A stretch of DNA of 33,957 nucleotides from Chara braunii (GCA_003427395.1 BFEA01001064.1:182212-216168); one strand, 5' to 3'. Numbered from the stretch's first letter, positions 9,365-19,216 are shown. Notes: generated from the letters alone by a model not told the origin. Made by a program: numbers and translations.

Positions 9365-10192
9365 CAGGAGCGGCAAGTGCAGGACATCGCCCCGTCCCGG
9401 CACTTAACGAATGCCCAATCACAACTTCTGAGACTGAAAAACAAACCCCATGCGGGTGAGCAAGGCACTTCGTCTTCACCAGTGAGAGAGACAGGTGAAA
9501 TCCTGGACGAGCCTCAAGCCGATACTATGTCAAGCCCTGCTTTGGACAATGGCACAAATGCAATTGTACCGGAAACCGAAAGCAGACCTGAAACTGGTGA
9601 CACAGGGGACACTGCCCATAGCAGTCATGATAAGGGCATCTTTGGCAAGGACACTAGTGAAATGAGTGGCGTGAAAGCTGTTTCAGGACTGATGGGAAGC
9701 AGTGATCTTTCCAAAATTACAAGGAGCAAGGAAGCTTTCAAAGTGACATTTACAGATGCTGTGAGTGAACATGAAAGTCAGAGACTATCCCCAGACTGGC
9801 AAACATCTTCTGAAGACAATGGCACAATTGCCGATGATGATGACGATGGAAGAAGCCGGCATGAGCATTTGCATGAAAGAAAAAGGGAGAAGATAAAAGC
9901 TATGTCTTCACGAAGCTCCCTGGGAACCAGTGACGATGTGGACAGTACTGATCCATCCAATGTGGACTCCGATGTAGATATCAGCTTTTCAGACGTAGAT
10001 TTTTCTAAGATCAAGGGCAGAAGTCCGTCAGGGAGATATACTTCCCAGGATGGTCCGCTGGGAGGCAATCCACCTACAGTGCAGGTTATGAAAGAGGATG
10101 GCAATGCAGCGAAGGGTTCTCAGCTCAGATACAGATCAAAATCAAGGCCAAGCAAGGTTGCGGTCAGTGGAGACAATGTATGCGCATCTTAA
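9365..10192 (+). CDS. Probable terminal exon, acidic/Ser-rich disordered protein C-terminus
   Basis: After an acceptor (TTTTTTTGACCATCAG) a frame runs 275 codons to TAA at 10190-10192. It starts QERQVQDIAPSRHL. Composition is hydrophilic: many Ser, Asp, Glu, Gly and Thr, few aromatics, an Asp run near 9834-9846, a His/Lys/Arg-rich segment (HEHLHERKREK), then Ser/Asp-rich repeats (SDVDISFSDVDFSK). This looks like an intrinsically disordered tail, not an enzyme domain. Composition is unlike the transposon frames around it, and it is the longest clean frame in the left half that is not retroelement-derived. There is no Met at the left edge in a start context, which fits an internal exon edge. 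Function unknown. The previous exon is 8953-9092, across a 272-bp GT-AG intron. Confidence 0.5.
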   Translation, partial: QERQVQDIAPSRHLTNAQSQLLRLKNKPHAGEQGTSSSPVRETGEILDEPQADTMSSPALDNGTNAIVPETESRPETGDTGDTAHSSHDKGIFGKDTSEMSGVKAVSGLMGSSDLSKITRSKEAFKVTFTDAVSEHESQRLSPDWQTSSEDNGTIADDDDDGRSRHEHLHERKREKIKAMSSRSSLGTSDDVDSTDPSNVDSDVDISFSDVDFSKIKGRSPSGRYTSQDGPLGGNPPTVQVMKEDGNAAKGSQLRYRSKSRPSKVAVSGDNVCAS

Positions 10193-10970
10193 CTCTGGCC
10201 TAAACCCTCTCCTCTTTTTTTTTGCTTTTTCTTTTTCCCGCAGCAGGTGTTATGTACCTGTACAGTATGAATTACAATGCAATGCTGCATCAAAAAAAAA
10301 AAAAAATCCACAACAAATCCCCTCTGTGAAACATTATCTACACCTGCCGCTTGGGGGAACCATGCGGGGTTGGGGGATGGAAATACATAAGCTTGTCTCG
10401 GACCGCGATAGCATCGTTACACACCCACAACGGTTCAGAAGACAGGAAAGATATAAAATTGCCAGTGATTATCCCGACAAGGCAGGAGGGCAAGGATTCA
10501 TACGGTCGAACCCCTCTCTCTAGTGAGATGCTGCCCTTTTCTTTCCTTCCGAAAAAGAAAATGCTGTTCAGCAATGAGGCTATACGTGGATGATAGCCCC
10601 ATGGTTCAGGTTCATACACCCATCACTATTAAATTTGCTTTGACGCTTCGTCAATGTCATTACCTGAAAAATGTTGTAACTTGTAAGTATAACTCCAATG
10701 TCAAGTGGTGCCCCTTTTCTATTTGTGGTACAGTTTTGTTTAGGTACACTACCATACATACACTGCTCTGAATCCTTTTGTTTTGCAATGACCTGCACAT
10801 AATCAGTCTGCAATTTATGCTGGTTTCTGAGTATTGCTGCTTGCTGGTCTGATTTGCTGAGATTTCCGTGTTCTGTGTAGCTTTGCTGTTTGCTTGTATG
10901 TGTGTAAGTCCCCGTGTGATGAGTGCTATGTGGATTACTAACTGTGTGCTTGCCCTTTGTTTGCTGTGTC
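10193..10970 (+). other. Probable 3' UTR and downstream DNA of the host gene
   Basis: After the TAA the sequence is T-rich with an A14 run (about 10291-10304). TGTAA words, used as poly(A) signals in some green algae, occur near 10676 and 10682, but no canonical AATAAA signal was seen. No further exon was identified. Confidence 0.3.
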
Positions 10971-11554
10971 CCGGGAGGGGTAGATTAGAAAGAAGGGAAC
11001 CACAGGGACAAGACTGAAATAGGGGGCTGGACAGACTTCCAGAAAGGCCAGGGCAGACAGGGACACAAGTAGAATTTGGGTAGTACCCGGTAGGGATTTT
11101 CCAGCAACTCGGGTAGGCCCAACAGAGGTCCGGTAGGCCTAGACGGACCCGGAGCTTCCAAAAGGTCACGAGTAGTCAGGGCCCGAACCTAGATATCAGG
11201 TAGGTCAGCTTCAGGCCCTGAGGTAGACTTGCAGGCTGCAATGATGTTTCTGCCAAAAGGCAGGGACTTCTGGTAGGCCTAGTACCCCGGAGAGGCAGTG
11301 GTACCGCAGCCTAAGTGAAGCTGTGAGGCCGAGCTGCAAGAGTATATCATTCGGGCACATTGAGCGAAGCGGTATCTTACCCAGCAGTAATGCTGCTGCT
11401 CCACCCAGAGGGTGAACGTAGGGTGGAGAAGAAGACCTTCCTTGCTATGGATTAGTAGCAGTAGTAGGGAGTAGGCCTTGGCTATGGAGGTAGAGGCTGA
11501 AGCACCCCATGCCAGGCTATGGAGAAGGGTGAGAGAAGGTTTAAGAGGATGAAG

Positions 11555-11632
11555 AAAGGGAAAGAGAGAGGAACCGACATAAAGGGAAAGAGAGAGGAAC
11601 CGACATAAAGGGAAAGAGAGAGGAACCGACAT
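11555..11632. repeat. 26-bp tandem repeat, three copies
   Basis: AAAGGGAAAGAGAGAGGAAC plus CGACAT repeated at 11555, 11581 and 11607 with no observed mismatch, which points to recent expansion. Confidence 0.9.
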
Positions 11633-12150
11633 GAGACATGACTCACCTGCGGCTATGGTTGACCTTCATCTTCACTTCCATTGTTGGCGCTACATCTAGA
11701 AGGCCCCTGTGTGGGTACAATTTGGTCTTGGACTTTGTGCGAGAGGCATAGTAGAACTTGCATTGTCCTTTCACCATCCGTGATGAGCATGGATGTTCTG
11801 CCATAGTGGTGGTTGCAACCGGCGAGAAAGAAGTGAGGTGAGTGCTGGCAACAAGGGGAATGCTCAGAAGGCATGACTCCTGTTCATTCATTCATTTGTT
11901 GTTGTATTTAATTCTGTATGAGAAGAGGAGTAGGGAAGAAGAAGATGAGAAAGTAATAAGTGAGGAAAAAGACATTGGTTCAATTTGTTTCATTCTTTTT
12001 CCTCTTTTACTCTTGTTTAAAAAAAAAAAAATTAACAAGACGTGTTACGATCCTGGTCATTCCCAAAGTGCAAATTCACAATGAAAGACAATGCCACCCA
12101 ATTGCAAAAGAAATGAAAGCACTTGCAAAGAGATAGAGACCAAAGAAGAG

Positions 12151-12187
12151 AGAAAGAAGAAGAAGAAGAAGAAGAAGAAGAAGAAGA
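12151..12187. repeat. (GAA)n microsatellite
   Basis: An uninterrupted AGA/GAA tract giving poly-Lys or poly-Ser on translation. It is simple sequence. Confidence 0.9.
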
Positions 12188-13039
12188 TGTACACCAGCAA
12201 GACCAATGACAAATCCCCCTTCTCTCTCCACCTTTCTCCTCCTCCTTCACTTCGCCAATCTTATTCTTCTTCCAATAATAATAATAACAATGACTGGATG
12301 AACCAGAATCAATATCCGAAGTTCCCTCTTACTGCTGACTCAACAACAGGTCCACCATAGCTATGGCTTCCCCCCTTCTTCCTCCTCTCACATGCCTAGG
12401 CTATGGCGGACTACTGAGGGCTCTGCCCTCCTGTGCGAAGGACAACAGAAAGCAGCTATGACGCTGCACTCCCGTCCAAAGGACAACCCAAAGGAGACTA
12501 AGCTGCCATGCATGACTCTGCCTCGAGCTTCCTTGGTGTGGCACTACCCCAACTGGGGCCTTCCAGATGCACGCCCAACAAGGTGATGAAGATGGTGTCC
12601 ACCATAGCCAGGTAGGTACCTCGCCACTCTCCTCCTTTGCCCCCTTCTTCCTCCTCCTCAGGCTGGGCTGGTCGTCATAGCCAGGCTGAGCGCCCAGCTC
12701 CTCGTCACCTCCAGGCAGCGCTGCCCAAGTCCAGCGCTTGGCTCCAGCAGCATGTCGCCAATCCTTGCATACCGCAAATGAGGAGGAGCTGCTTGCTCCT
12801 CCCGAAGATATAGCGGCCTACTGGCCTCTTGGTCAGTGACTTCCTAGGCCGAGTGGCCTCCCAGCAACCGGTACCTCCTCCCTTTCAGAGGGAAACATCA
12901 TTGCAGGCTCTGCTATCATCCGGACAGGCCCTACACTCAGGCTACTTGGACTGGTACCGGCCTACCTCTAACCTACCGCTACTGGGCCTCTAAAAATGCC
13001 AACTTTTGTCTTCTTCTGCTTGGCCTCCAGTACCCGACA

Positions 13040-13160
13040 CTTCTACCACTACTTGAGTGGTACCGGCCTACCTGCTACTTGAGTGTTTTTCCCCGCTGCT
13101 CTAAGTATCGCGGGCCTACCCCCGCTACTTGAGTGTTTTCCCCGCTGTAACCCTCAAAGT
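13040..13160. repeat. Short tandem repeat containing CTACTTGAGTG
   Basis: CTACTTGAGTG occurs three times (about 13052, 13075, 13124), twice followed by TTTTCCCCGCTG and separated by GGGCCTACC words. These are diverged tandem copies of roughly 46-50 bp. Confidence 0.55.
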
Positions 13161-13199
13161 CACGGCCACAGGTAAGTGCAGGCCCTGCGGGCCCTTTCG

Positions 13200-13713
13200 A
13201 CCAACAAGTACCCTTACGGGTCACACACACACTCAGCCGACAAGCACTCAGGCAGGCACGCAAACCAGCAGGCACGCACACACACACAGACTTGGAAACC
13301 ACAGCAGAATGCGGGAATCTCAGCAAGGCATTCATTCCAGCGGCAAATCCCAGAAATCAGCAGTGTTCTCAGTCTGTGTTTTGGTGGGTCGTTGCAGACG
13401 TCAAGTTTATTATATAAGCTGGAAACCGGGTCCAACGCTCCTTACATAAAAGACCCACTCCACGCTTCCTCCGTTATGGCGGAAGGATTCTGTTCCGCTC
13501 TTTATCTCTCTCCACTTCTCCTATTTGAATGTCAACAAGTCCTGCATGCTCTCGCAATTTGAGTTTTGCATCATGAATGTAGTAGGAACATAACAATCTC
13601 TTGACAGTTTTTTCTTTTCTTTTCCCCTTTTCATGAAAGGGCGACAGCCTTGCGTTGTCAATGTCGAACTGACAGCCCCAGGAAATTCAGAGTTATTTTA
13701 CCTCGTTCATCTA
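13200..13713. other. Non-coding flank of element B
   Basis: Contains interrupted CA repeats (about 13215-13290) and otherwise unremarkable sequence. The bases immediately left of 13714 (CGTTCATCTA) are the host flank of element B's 3' LTR. The matching target duplication would lie outside the window. Confidence 0.5.
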
Positions 13714-13933
13714 TGCAATGAACCACTTGAATTCACACTCCAATCATATGCAACATGAGAGTTCACACAGAATCCACACCAAAGTCCAGAGATGGAGAGA
13801 CCAGATTAGCGCAGCTTGGAAATTCTCAATGAATGATCATATTATACAAAATTAGAGTTCGAGTCACATAGCGGTCAACAGGGCAATAGCTAGCAGCTCC
13901 AATCAGGTATGTTACTGAGTTCATCCCTCATGT

Positions 13934-13935
<2 letters not shown>

Positions 13936-14022
<87 letters not shown>

Positions 14023-14372
14023 NNNNNNNNNNNNNNNNNNNNNNNNNNNNNNNNNNNNNNNNNNNNNNNNNNNNNNNNNNNNNNNNNNNNNNNNNNNNNN
14101 NNNNNNNNNNNNNNNNNNNNNNNNNNNNNNNNNNNNNNNNNNNNNNNNNNNNNNNNNNNNNNNNNNNNNNNNNNNNNNNNNNNNNNNNNNNNNNNNNNNN
14201 NNNNNNNNNNNNNNNNNNNNNNNNNNNNNNNNNNNNNNNNNNNNNNNNNNNNNNNNNNNNNNNNNNNNNNNNNNNNNNNNNNNNNNNNNNNNNNNNNNNN
14301 NNNNNNNNNNNNNNNNNNNNNNNNNNNNNNNNNNNNNNNNNNNNNNNNNNNNNNNNNNNNNNNNNNNNNNNN

Positions 14373-14461
<89 letters not shown>
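13936..14461. repeat. (CT)n microsatellite inside the B LTR
   Basis: CT dinucleotides run to 14022 and resume from 14373 after the N run. The true length is unknown. The homologous tract in the other LTR starts near 33870. Confidence 0.95.
14023..14372. other. Assembly gap (350 N)
   Basis: Run of N in the middle of the CT tract. Translated frames through it (Arg-Glu repeats) have no meaning. Confidence 1.
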
Positions 14462-14463
<2 letters not shown>

Positions 14464-14722
14464 CTTGAACTATCAACCTCTTCTACTATGAGGATGATTC
14501 CCTGGATACATCCGCCTTCCTACTTGTGCTCTACTGTACTACTACCGCAGCTATGGCCGCCTGTCTTCCACAGCTTAGCGCAGCCCAGCAGGGCTCCTGG
14601 CGCTCAGTCAACTCGCGATAGTGCACAAGCAGCCAACAGCGCTTCCACCTTCTCATGAGTGAGCCATCTGCCTGAATGGTGCTGGGCCAGTCCTTTTATG
14701 TTGACTGGACCAGGCCTTGACT

Positions 14723-15304
14723 TCACTTGGCCTGGGCCTGACTTTGACTGGTGCAGGTTGCCCGCGGTGTGTTTGCTCTTGGAATTTTGAGGCCTGGTAC
14801 CTTCAGACTTTTCTTGGAGCGCTGCTGCATTCGGACTGTGGGAATTGACTTTGAGGCCGGGTACCGGTTGAATTTTGACCTATGTGGCCTGTGGGGTACC
14901 CGACACTGACTTTTTCTGTTTCGGCCGCTTCGGCCTGTTTTTCGACTTGGGGACCTTGACACTGAGACTCGAATTTGGGGTCTGCAAAGTGAAATTCCTT
15001 TCACTCTCGCCGGCCTGATTTTGAGGTCCCCCGATGAAGTTACCAACTTTACCGATCTTACTATATTGACGCCTCTGCTTGCCCGCTCATAATAGGAAAC
15101 TATATGAGGGGCAGTCTCTATTAGCTCATCTCTGGTGAACCAGCAATCTTCTGCAGGCTCTTGGTAAGCAAATCTGACTTTGTACTGTCGCTGGGGCCTC
15201 ACTCTGCGTCCCGACCTGTAGACATCTTCTGCAACTATGCAGTCTACGCATACTTGCCGTCCATGTCTGGAGGTATCATAGATCTTTGTGATCGAAAGTG
15301 GTCA
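14723..15304 (-). pseudogene. Element B integrase end and chromodomain (part left of element A)
   Basis: The minus-strand frame 15202-14723 has RPQRQYKVRFAYQEPAEDCW followed by FTRDELIETAPHIVSYY. This is the shape of a gypsy chromodomain (basic beta strand, then a W-x-x-x-x-E/D-L helix), which in this group directs integration to chromatin. A basic, Ser/Pro-rich tail follows to the stop. Between 15203 and 15304 is the linker that begins after the integrase GPY/F-like region, with in-frame stops. Element A inserted exactly here: the preceding part of the same domain lies at 24605 and beyond. Confidence 0.75.
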
Positions 15305-15308
15305 CTAG
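15305..15308. repeat. Target-site duplication of element A (left), CTAG
   Basis: CTAG immediately before the TGTTACATT start of the left LTR matches CTAG at 24601-24604 immediately after the right LTR. Confidence 0.75.
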
Positions 15309-15994
15309 TGTTACATTCTGCGATTCCACACGGGCCTTCACAGGCCCGACATACCGGTTCAGGGGGTACCCAGGCCGCCCTCGCCAAAAGCCAGGCCTTT
15401 TCCCCCCGGTAGGCCCTGTTAGGCGACCGGTTGGCGCTTCAGCGCCTAGCAGACCAGGTCTGGCCCAAACGACATCACCGTTTGGGCCTGGCGGCGCTCT
15501 TGAGGCTGCCGCCCACCGGTCTGGGCTGAACGGTCATTTCGCCGCTTCAGCCCACGGCCCAGGAGGCCAGTATCAAGGCCGACCGACCGCAGGACAGTAC
15601 TTAGGCCGGTCCAGCGGCCATTCTCGGCAGGTTGGAACGGGGAGCAGCCAGAGGAGCGCTGCACTTTTTTGGTTCAGCACACCGCTAGGAACTGCAGCGC
15701 TAGTTTAGCGCAGAGGAGCGAGGAGGAGCGAGGAGGAGCGAGGAGGAGCGAGGAGGAGCGAGGAGGAGCGAGGAGGACTTACCTGAGACAGTGGAGCGCC
15801 ATAGCTCCCGCAACCTGCAGTAGGACTCCTGCCGCCGCCAAGACGCCAGCTTGCTATCTGCAGGTTCGGCCTGAGGCCCCTCACCAGCTTCCCCCATCTC
15901 TACCTCTCCTCTCCATCTCTGTTTCTCCTTCTTCTCCCTCTTCTTCTTCTTCTTCTCCTTCGGACTCCCTCTTCTTCTTCTTCCTCTCCTTCGG

Positions 15995-16025
<31 letters not shown>

Positions 16026-16550
16026 CTTCTTCAGATTGGAGACTTGGATACGAGTGGGACAGAGATCAGTGTTTGGACTTCGGTGGTAAGAGGCTGTGAT
16101 ACTTACCGGATTCGAGACCTTGGAGATAGTTGGGATTGATACTCGGCAGCATCTCAGATTGGACACCGGTTACATTAGGACTCTGTACCTCCGACATTGG
16201 TGACTTGTTGTCCACGACATTCTGATCTTGTTCGATGACATTTTGGCCTACCATATCCGTGACCTACTGGATTCTATCTCGGTGACATCTGACGCTGTCT
16301 ACACCTCCCACCTCCATCGTCTCTCCTCCCACCTTTCATCTGTGTATGGTTGTACGGGGCCTGAGCATTGTCTGTGCTTGGCTTCAGACCCCACCATCTC
16401 ACGATTGCTTGTGTGTTGAGTGATATCTGGATGAGTTCAGTCTATGTGAGTCAGTCCATTTCTCAGACTTCCGCCACATACATGCTCATCCTATATTGGT
16501 TGATCTTTGGTTCTGCCCATACTTGGTGAAGTATTCACTAGTATGCAACA
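15309..16550 (+). repeat. Element A 5' LTR
   Basis: 1242 bp, TGTTACATTC to TATGCAACA. It aligns end to end with 23393-24600. The 5' third is rich in GGCC palindromic words. It includes a decamer array (15710-15775) and a (TCT)n-rich tract (about 15935-16031). The longer length relative to the 3' LTR comes mainly from these two simple repeats. Frames inside it are low-complexity and not counted as genes. Confidence 0.95.
15710..15775. repeat. Decamer tandem array in the 5' LTR
   Basis: AGGAGGAGCG-type units, about six copies. The corresponding place in the 3' LTR (about 23805-23832) has about two copies. Confidence 0.85.
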
Positions 16551-16552
16551 GT

Positions 16553-16570
16553 TTTGGTATCGGAGCAGAC
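16553..16570 (+). promoter_or_regulatory. Primer binding site of element A (initiator-Met tRNA type)
   Basis: TTGGTATCGGAGCAG starts four nucleotides after the LTR end. It differs by one base from TGGTATCAGAGC, the usual plant-type PBS complementary to the 3' end of initiator Met tRNA. It would prime minus-strand DNA synthesis. Confidence 0.7.
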
Positions 16571-17391
16571 CAATTAAATGGATCTGCTCACAAGGTAATT
16601 CTGATTAGGGAATAGATTGCTCAATTAGCATTACTCGTTTTTCCAAATCAGTTCTGCATTACTATCGAGATTAAAGTTGCAAAATTCTTTTTTTAATTCG
16701 GTATTCTGTTTAAATTCGGTATTCTGTTTTATTTCGGCATTGAATTAGGGTTGCGATAAAATTTCGGTTTTCTTATACATTTGGGGAAATTCGCATTTTG
16801 GAACCGTAAAACCAGAAATTCCGCAAAATCGCGGAAAATTAGGGTTGGAATCCGAAATTTTCGCGAATTTTTTTTCTTTTCTCCCTAATTGTGAATTTCC
16901 GAATACGGGCTTCGCCCTTCTGAAAATCGGACTTTGTTAGGTTGAAATTCCCGAAGTTTCACGTTTTTCGAAAAATTCGAGTGTTTTTCTCTTTTCCTAA
17001 CTATCCGAAATAATTTTCGTTTGGCAGACTGTTTGGAATCGTTTACAACTTCCGGACAGTTCACTAACAATGGTGAACTCCCGGACCATAGGTGATCTCA
17101 ACAGGACACCTAATCGACCGACAATTTAAAATTCGTTATTGATAATTATTAAATGTTATTGATTAATGATTCTTAATTAATTATTATTCATCATTCTTAT
17201 TAGTTATTGATTATTTTCGTAATTAAATTGTTTGGGGAAAGATCATTGCTTTTCTTTTCTCTTTTGATTAGGAGTCCAGTCCACAGTGGGACAGGGGACT
17301 GCTTGATCTGTTCTACCCCTGTTCCCACCCTCCCTGCCCTCCCCGTACTCTGCGACACCGAGGTCTTCAAGTACCGCATCAGCCTGTGCTG
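16571..17391 (+). other. Element A leader between PBS and gag
   Basis: About 820 bp, strongly AT-rich (especially 16680-17230) in contrast to the GC-rich LTR and gag. No convincing frame. In this family it is an untranslated leader that holds packaging signals. Confidence 0.6.
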
Positions 17392-19182
17392 ATGTCGACG
17401 GAACAGAGCACCGGGGTACTGCCACGACGCAGTGCCAGACTCACAGTTCGTAGCCACTCTGTGCTACCTCCATGGCCGAAGTATCAACAACGACGCGGCA
17501 GGCGAACGATTCCAGCGGCATCCAGTACCAATGCAGCAACTGCAGTACTGGGCACCGCCGGGACCCTTCCCGCCTGTCCGGTCCAAGGGGACCACGAGAC
17601 TTTGGCAGCTTACCTTCAGCGGGCACAGGCATTCACAGATGCCATCACCACAGCACAGCAAGAGGCAGCAGAAGCAGAACGTCAGCGGCTTGCCCAAGAG
17701 GCGGCAGCCCAAGCTCAGCGGACTGCTGAGGCTGACACAATGGCTCGAGACAAGCGGAATGCCGCCAGCACTGAGTCCCTGATTCGGAATGAGATTCAGT
17801 GGACAGCACTCCTCCAAGGCATGATCTTTGTGCCTACGGACGAGCACGCGGACCCGACACCGGCGAAGGCAGAAAGGAGTAACCTGGCTAACCTGATGCT
17901 GGGCATGATGAGGGCAGTGATGTGGAATAACACAATGCTGCAGGTACACCTGCTCGCGGACCGACGGCTCAGACAAGACCACCAGCAAGATACTGCCGCC
18001 TTAACAGCTGCCGTCCGCACCGCAGCAACGCAGCAGCAACAACAGCACCAGCTGTTGAACACCACGATCACACGCGTCAACAGCATCGAAGCTAAGGCCT
18101 CAGCAGCGCCAGGCTGCATGACAGACATCGCGAAGCAGCTCGGGGAGCGCATCGACCATGTCGTCACTATTATCGGCGACCTAAGTGACTTCCCCAGTCC
18201 GGCCACGATCAGCAGCACGGTGGCCGCCATCAAGACGGACATCACCAAACTGCAGTCACGACCGGAAGCCGCTACGAAGGCATACAAGATGCCACGCTTC
18301 AACATCAACAAGTTTGACGACTACAACAAGACGGACGCTTTGACATGGTGGCAAGCCTTCCTCACCGAAGCATCCTGCCACTCTGTACCGCCGGAGGATA
18401 TGATGAAAGCGCTCTACCTCCAACTCATTGGAGGAGCACAGGCATGGATGAACCACACCGTGGCCAATCTGGGATGTACCATCGCCCAACTGCACACGCA
18501 CATTCCGTGGAAGCAGTTCGAGCAAATGTGGAACACTCGATTCATGGTCCGCAACGTCGTAAAGGCGGCCATGAACGAGGTCTACTCCAGCTCGCAAGGG
18601 AACATGCCAACTCGAGACTGGACGATCAAGTGGCAGAAGATAGTAACCACTCCGGGCTTCAACTTGAGTTTCCCAAACCAACGATCCGAATTCTTTTTGC
18701 GATCGTGCGCAGGACTGCGGTCGGCACTCGACAACGAGTACGACTATGCCTCGTTCCAGGCCATTCTGGATCGTGCGAACCTGGTCATCCGAACTAATGA
18801 CAAGGCCGCCAACGAACGGCAGTCCCAACCGCAATATGTGGCTAAGCAAGGCTACCAACGGCCGGCGCATAACAATGCAGTGATTCCTGACGAATCAATC
18901 GATCTCCACATTGCAGCAGCATCCTCGAGTGATGGAGGAGTTGTCGCAGCGCTCCCGCCGAAGCGTCCCAAGAGAGTTCGGAAGAACAAGGCGACACAAG
19001 CGACGACATCCACGAGAACTGGGCAGCAACCATGGATGGCATACAACATCACCAAGGAAGTATTTGACCTTCGTCAACGATATGGATATTGCCTTTGGTG
19101 CAATAGTGTAAACCACACTACCACACAATGCTCGGAAAAGGGCAAGGCACGCGTACCCCGTCCAACTAACTCGGGAAACTGA
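17392..19182 (+). CDS. gag: Element A Gag polyprotein (intact)
   Basis: An open frame of 596 codons from ATG 17392. The frame is open two codons further upstream, but those are GTG and CTG. Layout: basic N-terminus (PRRSARLTVRS), then Ala/Gln-rich helices with coiled-coil character (about residues 60-130 and 190-240). A capsid-like region follows around residues 300-480 (KMPRFNINKFDDYNKTDALTWWQAF, shown here only as a marker; compare retrotransposon gag DUF families), then a Lys/Arg-rich stretch (PKRPKRVRKNKA). A single zinc knuckle lies at 19090-19131 (CLWCNSVNHTTTQC, CX2CX4HX4C) near the end. Gag forms the particle and binds the RNA genome. The frame has no interruption, unlike pol, so Gag protein could still be made. 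The stop TGA directly follows a GGGAAAC slippery site. Confidence 0.9.
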   Translation: MSTEQSTGVLPRRSARLTVRSHSVLPPWPKYQQRRGRRTIPAASSTNAATAVLGTAGTLPACPVQGDHETLAAYLQRAQAFTDAITTAQQEAAEAERQRLAQEAAAQAQRTAEADTMARDKRNAASTESLIRNEIQWTALLQGMIFVPTDEHADPTPAKAERSNLANLMLGMMRAVMWNNTMLQVHLLADRRLRQDHQQDTAALTAAVRTAATQQQQQHQLLNTTITRVNSIEAKASAAPGCMTDIAKQLGERIDHVVTIIGDLSDFPSPATISSTVAAIKTDITKLQSRPEAATKAYKMPRFNINKFDDYNKTDALTWWQAFLTEASCHSVPPEDMMKALYLQLIGGAQAWMNHTVANLGCTIAQLHTHIPWKQFEQMWNTRFMVRNVVKAAMNEVYSSSQGNMPTRDWTIKWQKIVTTPGFNLSFPNQRSEFFLRSCAGLRSALDNEYDYASFQAILDRANLVIRTNDKAANERQSQPQYVAKQGYQRPAHNNAVIPDESIDLHIAAASSSDGGVVAALPPKRPKRVRKNKATQATTSTRTGQQPWMAYNITKEVFDLRQRYGYCLWCNSVNHTTTQCSEKGKARVPRPTNSGN

Positions 19183-19216
19183 GTTACGTAAGGAGAGGGG
19201 CGATGCCTCTCCTCAC
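19173..19216 (+). promoter_or_regulatory. Predicted -1 ribosomal frameshift signal (gag to pol)
   Basis: In the gag frame the end reads TCG GGA AAC TGA. G GGA AAC (19173-19179) fits the X XXY YYZ slippery heptamer exactly. Slipping back one base gives GGG AAA CTG AGT and enters the frame of pol, which is open from 19170. An 8-nt spacer is followed by a hairpin: GTAAGGAGAGG (19188-19198) pairs with CCTCTCCTCAC (19206-19216), 10 of 11 pairs, loop of 7 nt. The ATG at 19203 lies in that loop. Confidence 0.7.

Larger units (their letters stand above)
10970..13200. other. Non-coding region with GGTAGGCC...GGCCTACC flanks
   Basis: GGTAGGCC-type words recur at the left (about 11116, 11132, 11274; GGTAGGTC near 11197) and the complementary GGCCTACC words recur at the right (about 12959, 13063, 13109), with CTATGG/CCATAG words between. 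The arrangement suggests a loose inverted structure such as subterminal repeats of a non-autonomous element. I could not define ends, terminal inverted repeats or a target duplication, and no protein family is visible. Confidence 0.3.
13714..14638 (-). repeat. Element B 3' LTR (left copy), contains (CT)n and assembly gap
   Basis: About 225 bp from TGCAATGAACC at 13714 are near-identical to the sequence starting at 33648, and in both copies a long (CT)n follows. Outside the repeat the sequences differ at once, so 13714 is an LTR edge. The right edge is a proposal. AACA at 14635-14638 would give minus-strand TGTT...TGCA ends, and the adjoining minus-strand purine-rich stretch (GAGAAGGTGGAAGCGC) would be the polypurine tract. 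The interior is partly unknown because of 350 N. Confidence 0.7.

Noticed and set aside
12091-12360. Poly-Lys-containing frame near 12.1 kb
   Set aside because: The Lys run is a (GAA)n/(AGA)n microsatellite and the rest has no similarity to known proteins.
13928-14476. 182-codon minus-strand Arg-Glu repeat frame
   Set aside because: It is a translation of (CT)n and of 350 N.
15669-16139. 156-codon frame inside the 5' LTR
   Set aside because: It reads through the decamer and TCT arrays. The equivalent frame in the 3' LTR is shorter and broken, so it is not a conserved LTR gene.
17464-18870. Long minus-strand frames of 170-204 codons opposite element A gag
   Set aside because: They are shadows of the gag frame in GC-rich DNA; the plus-strand frame has the zinc knuckle and the expected position.
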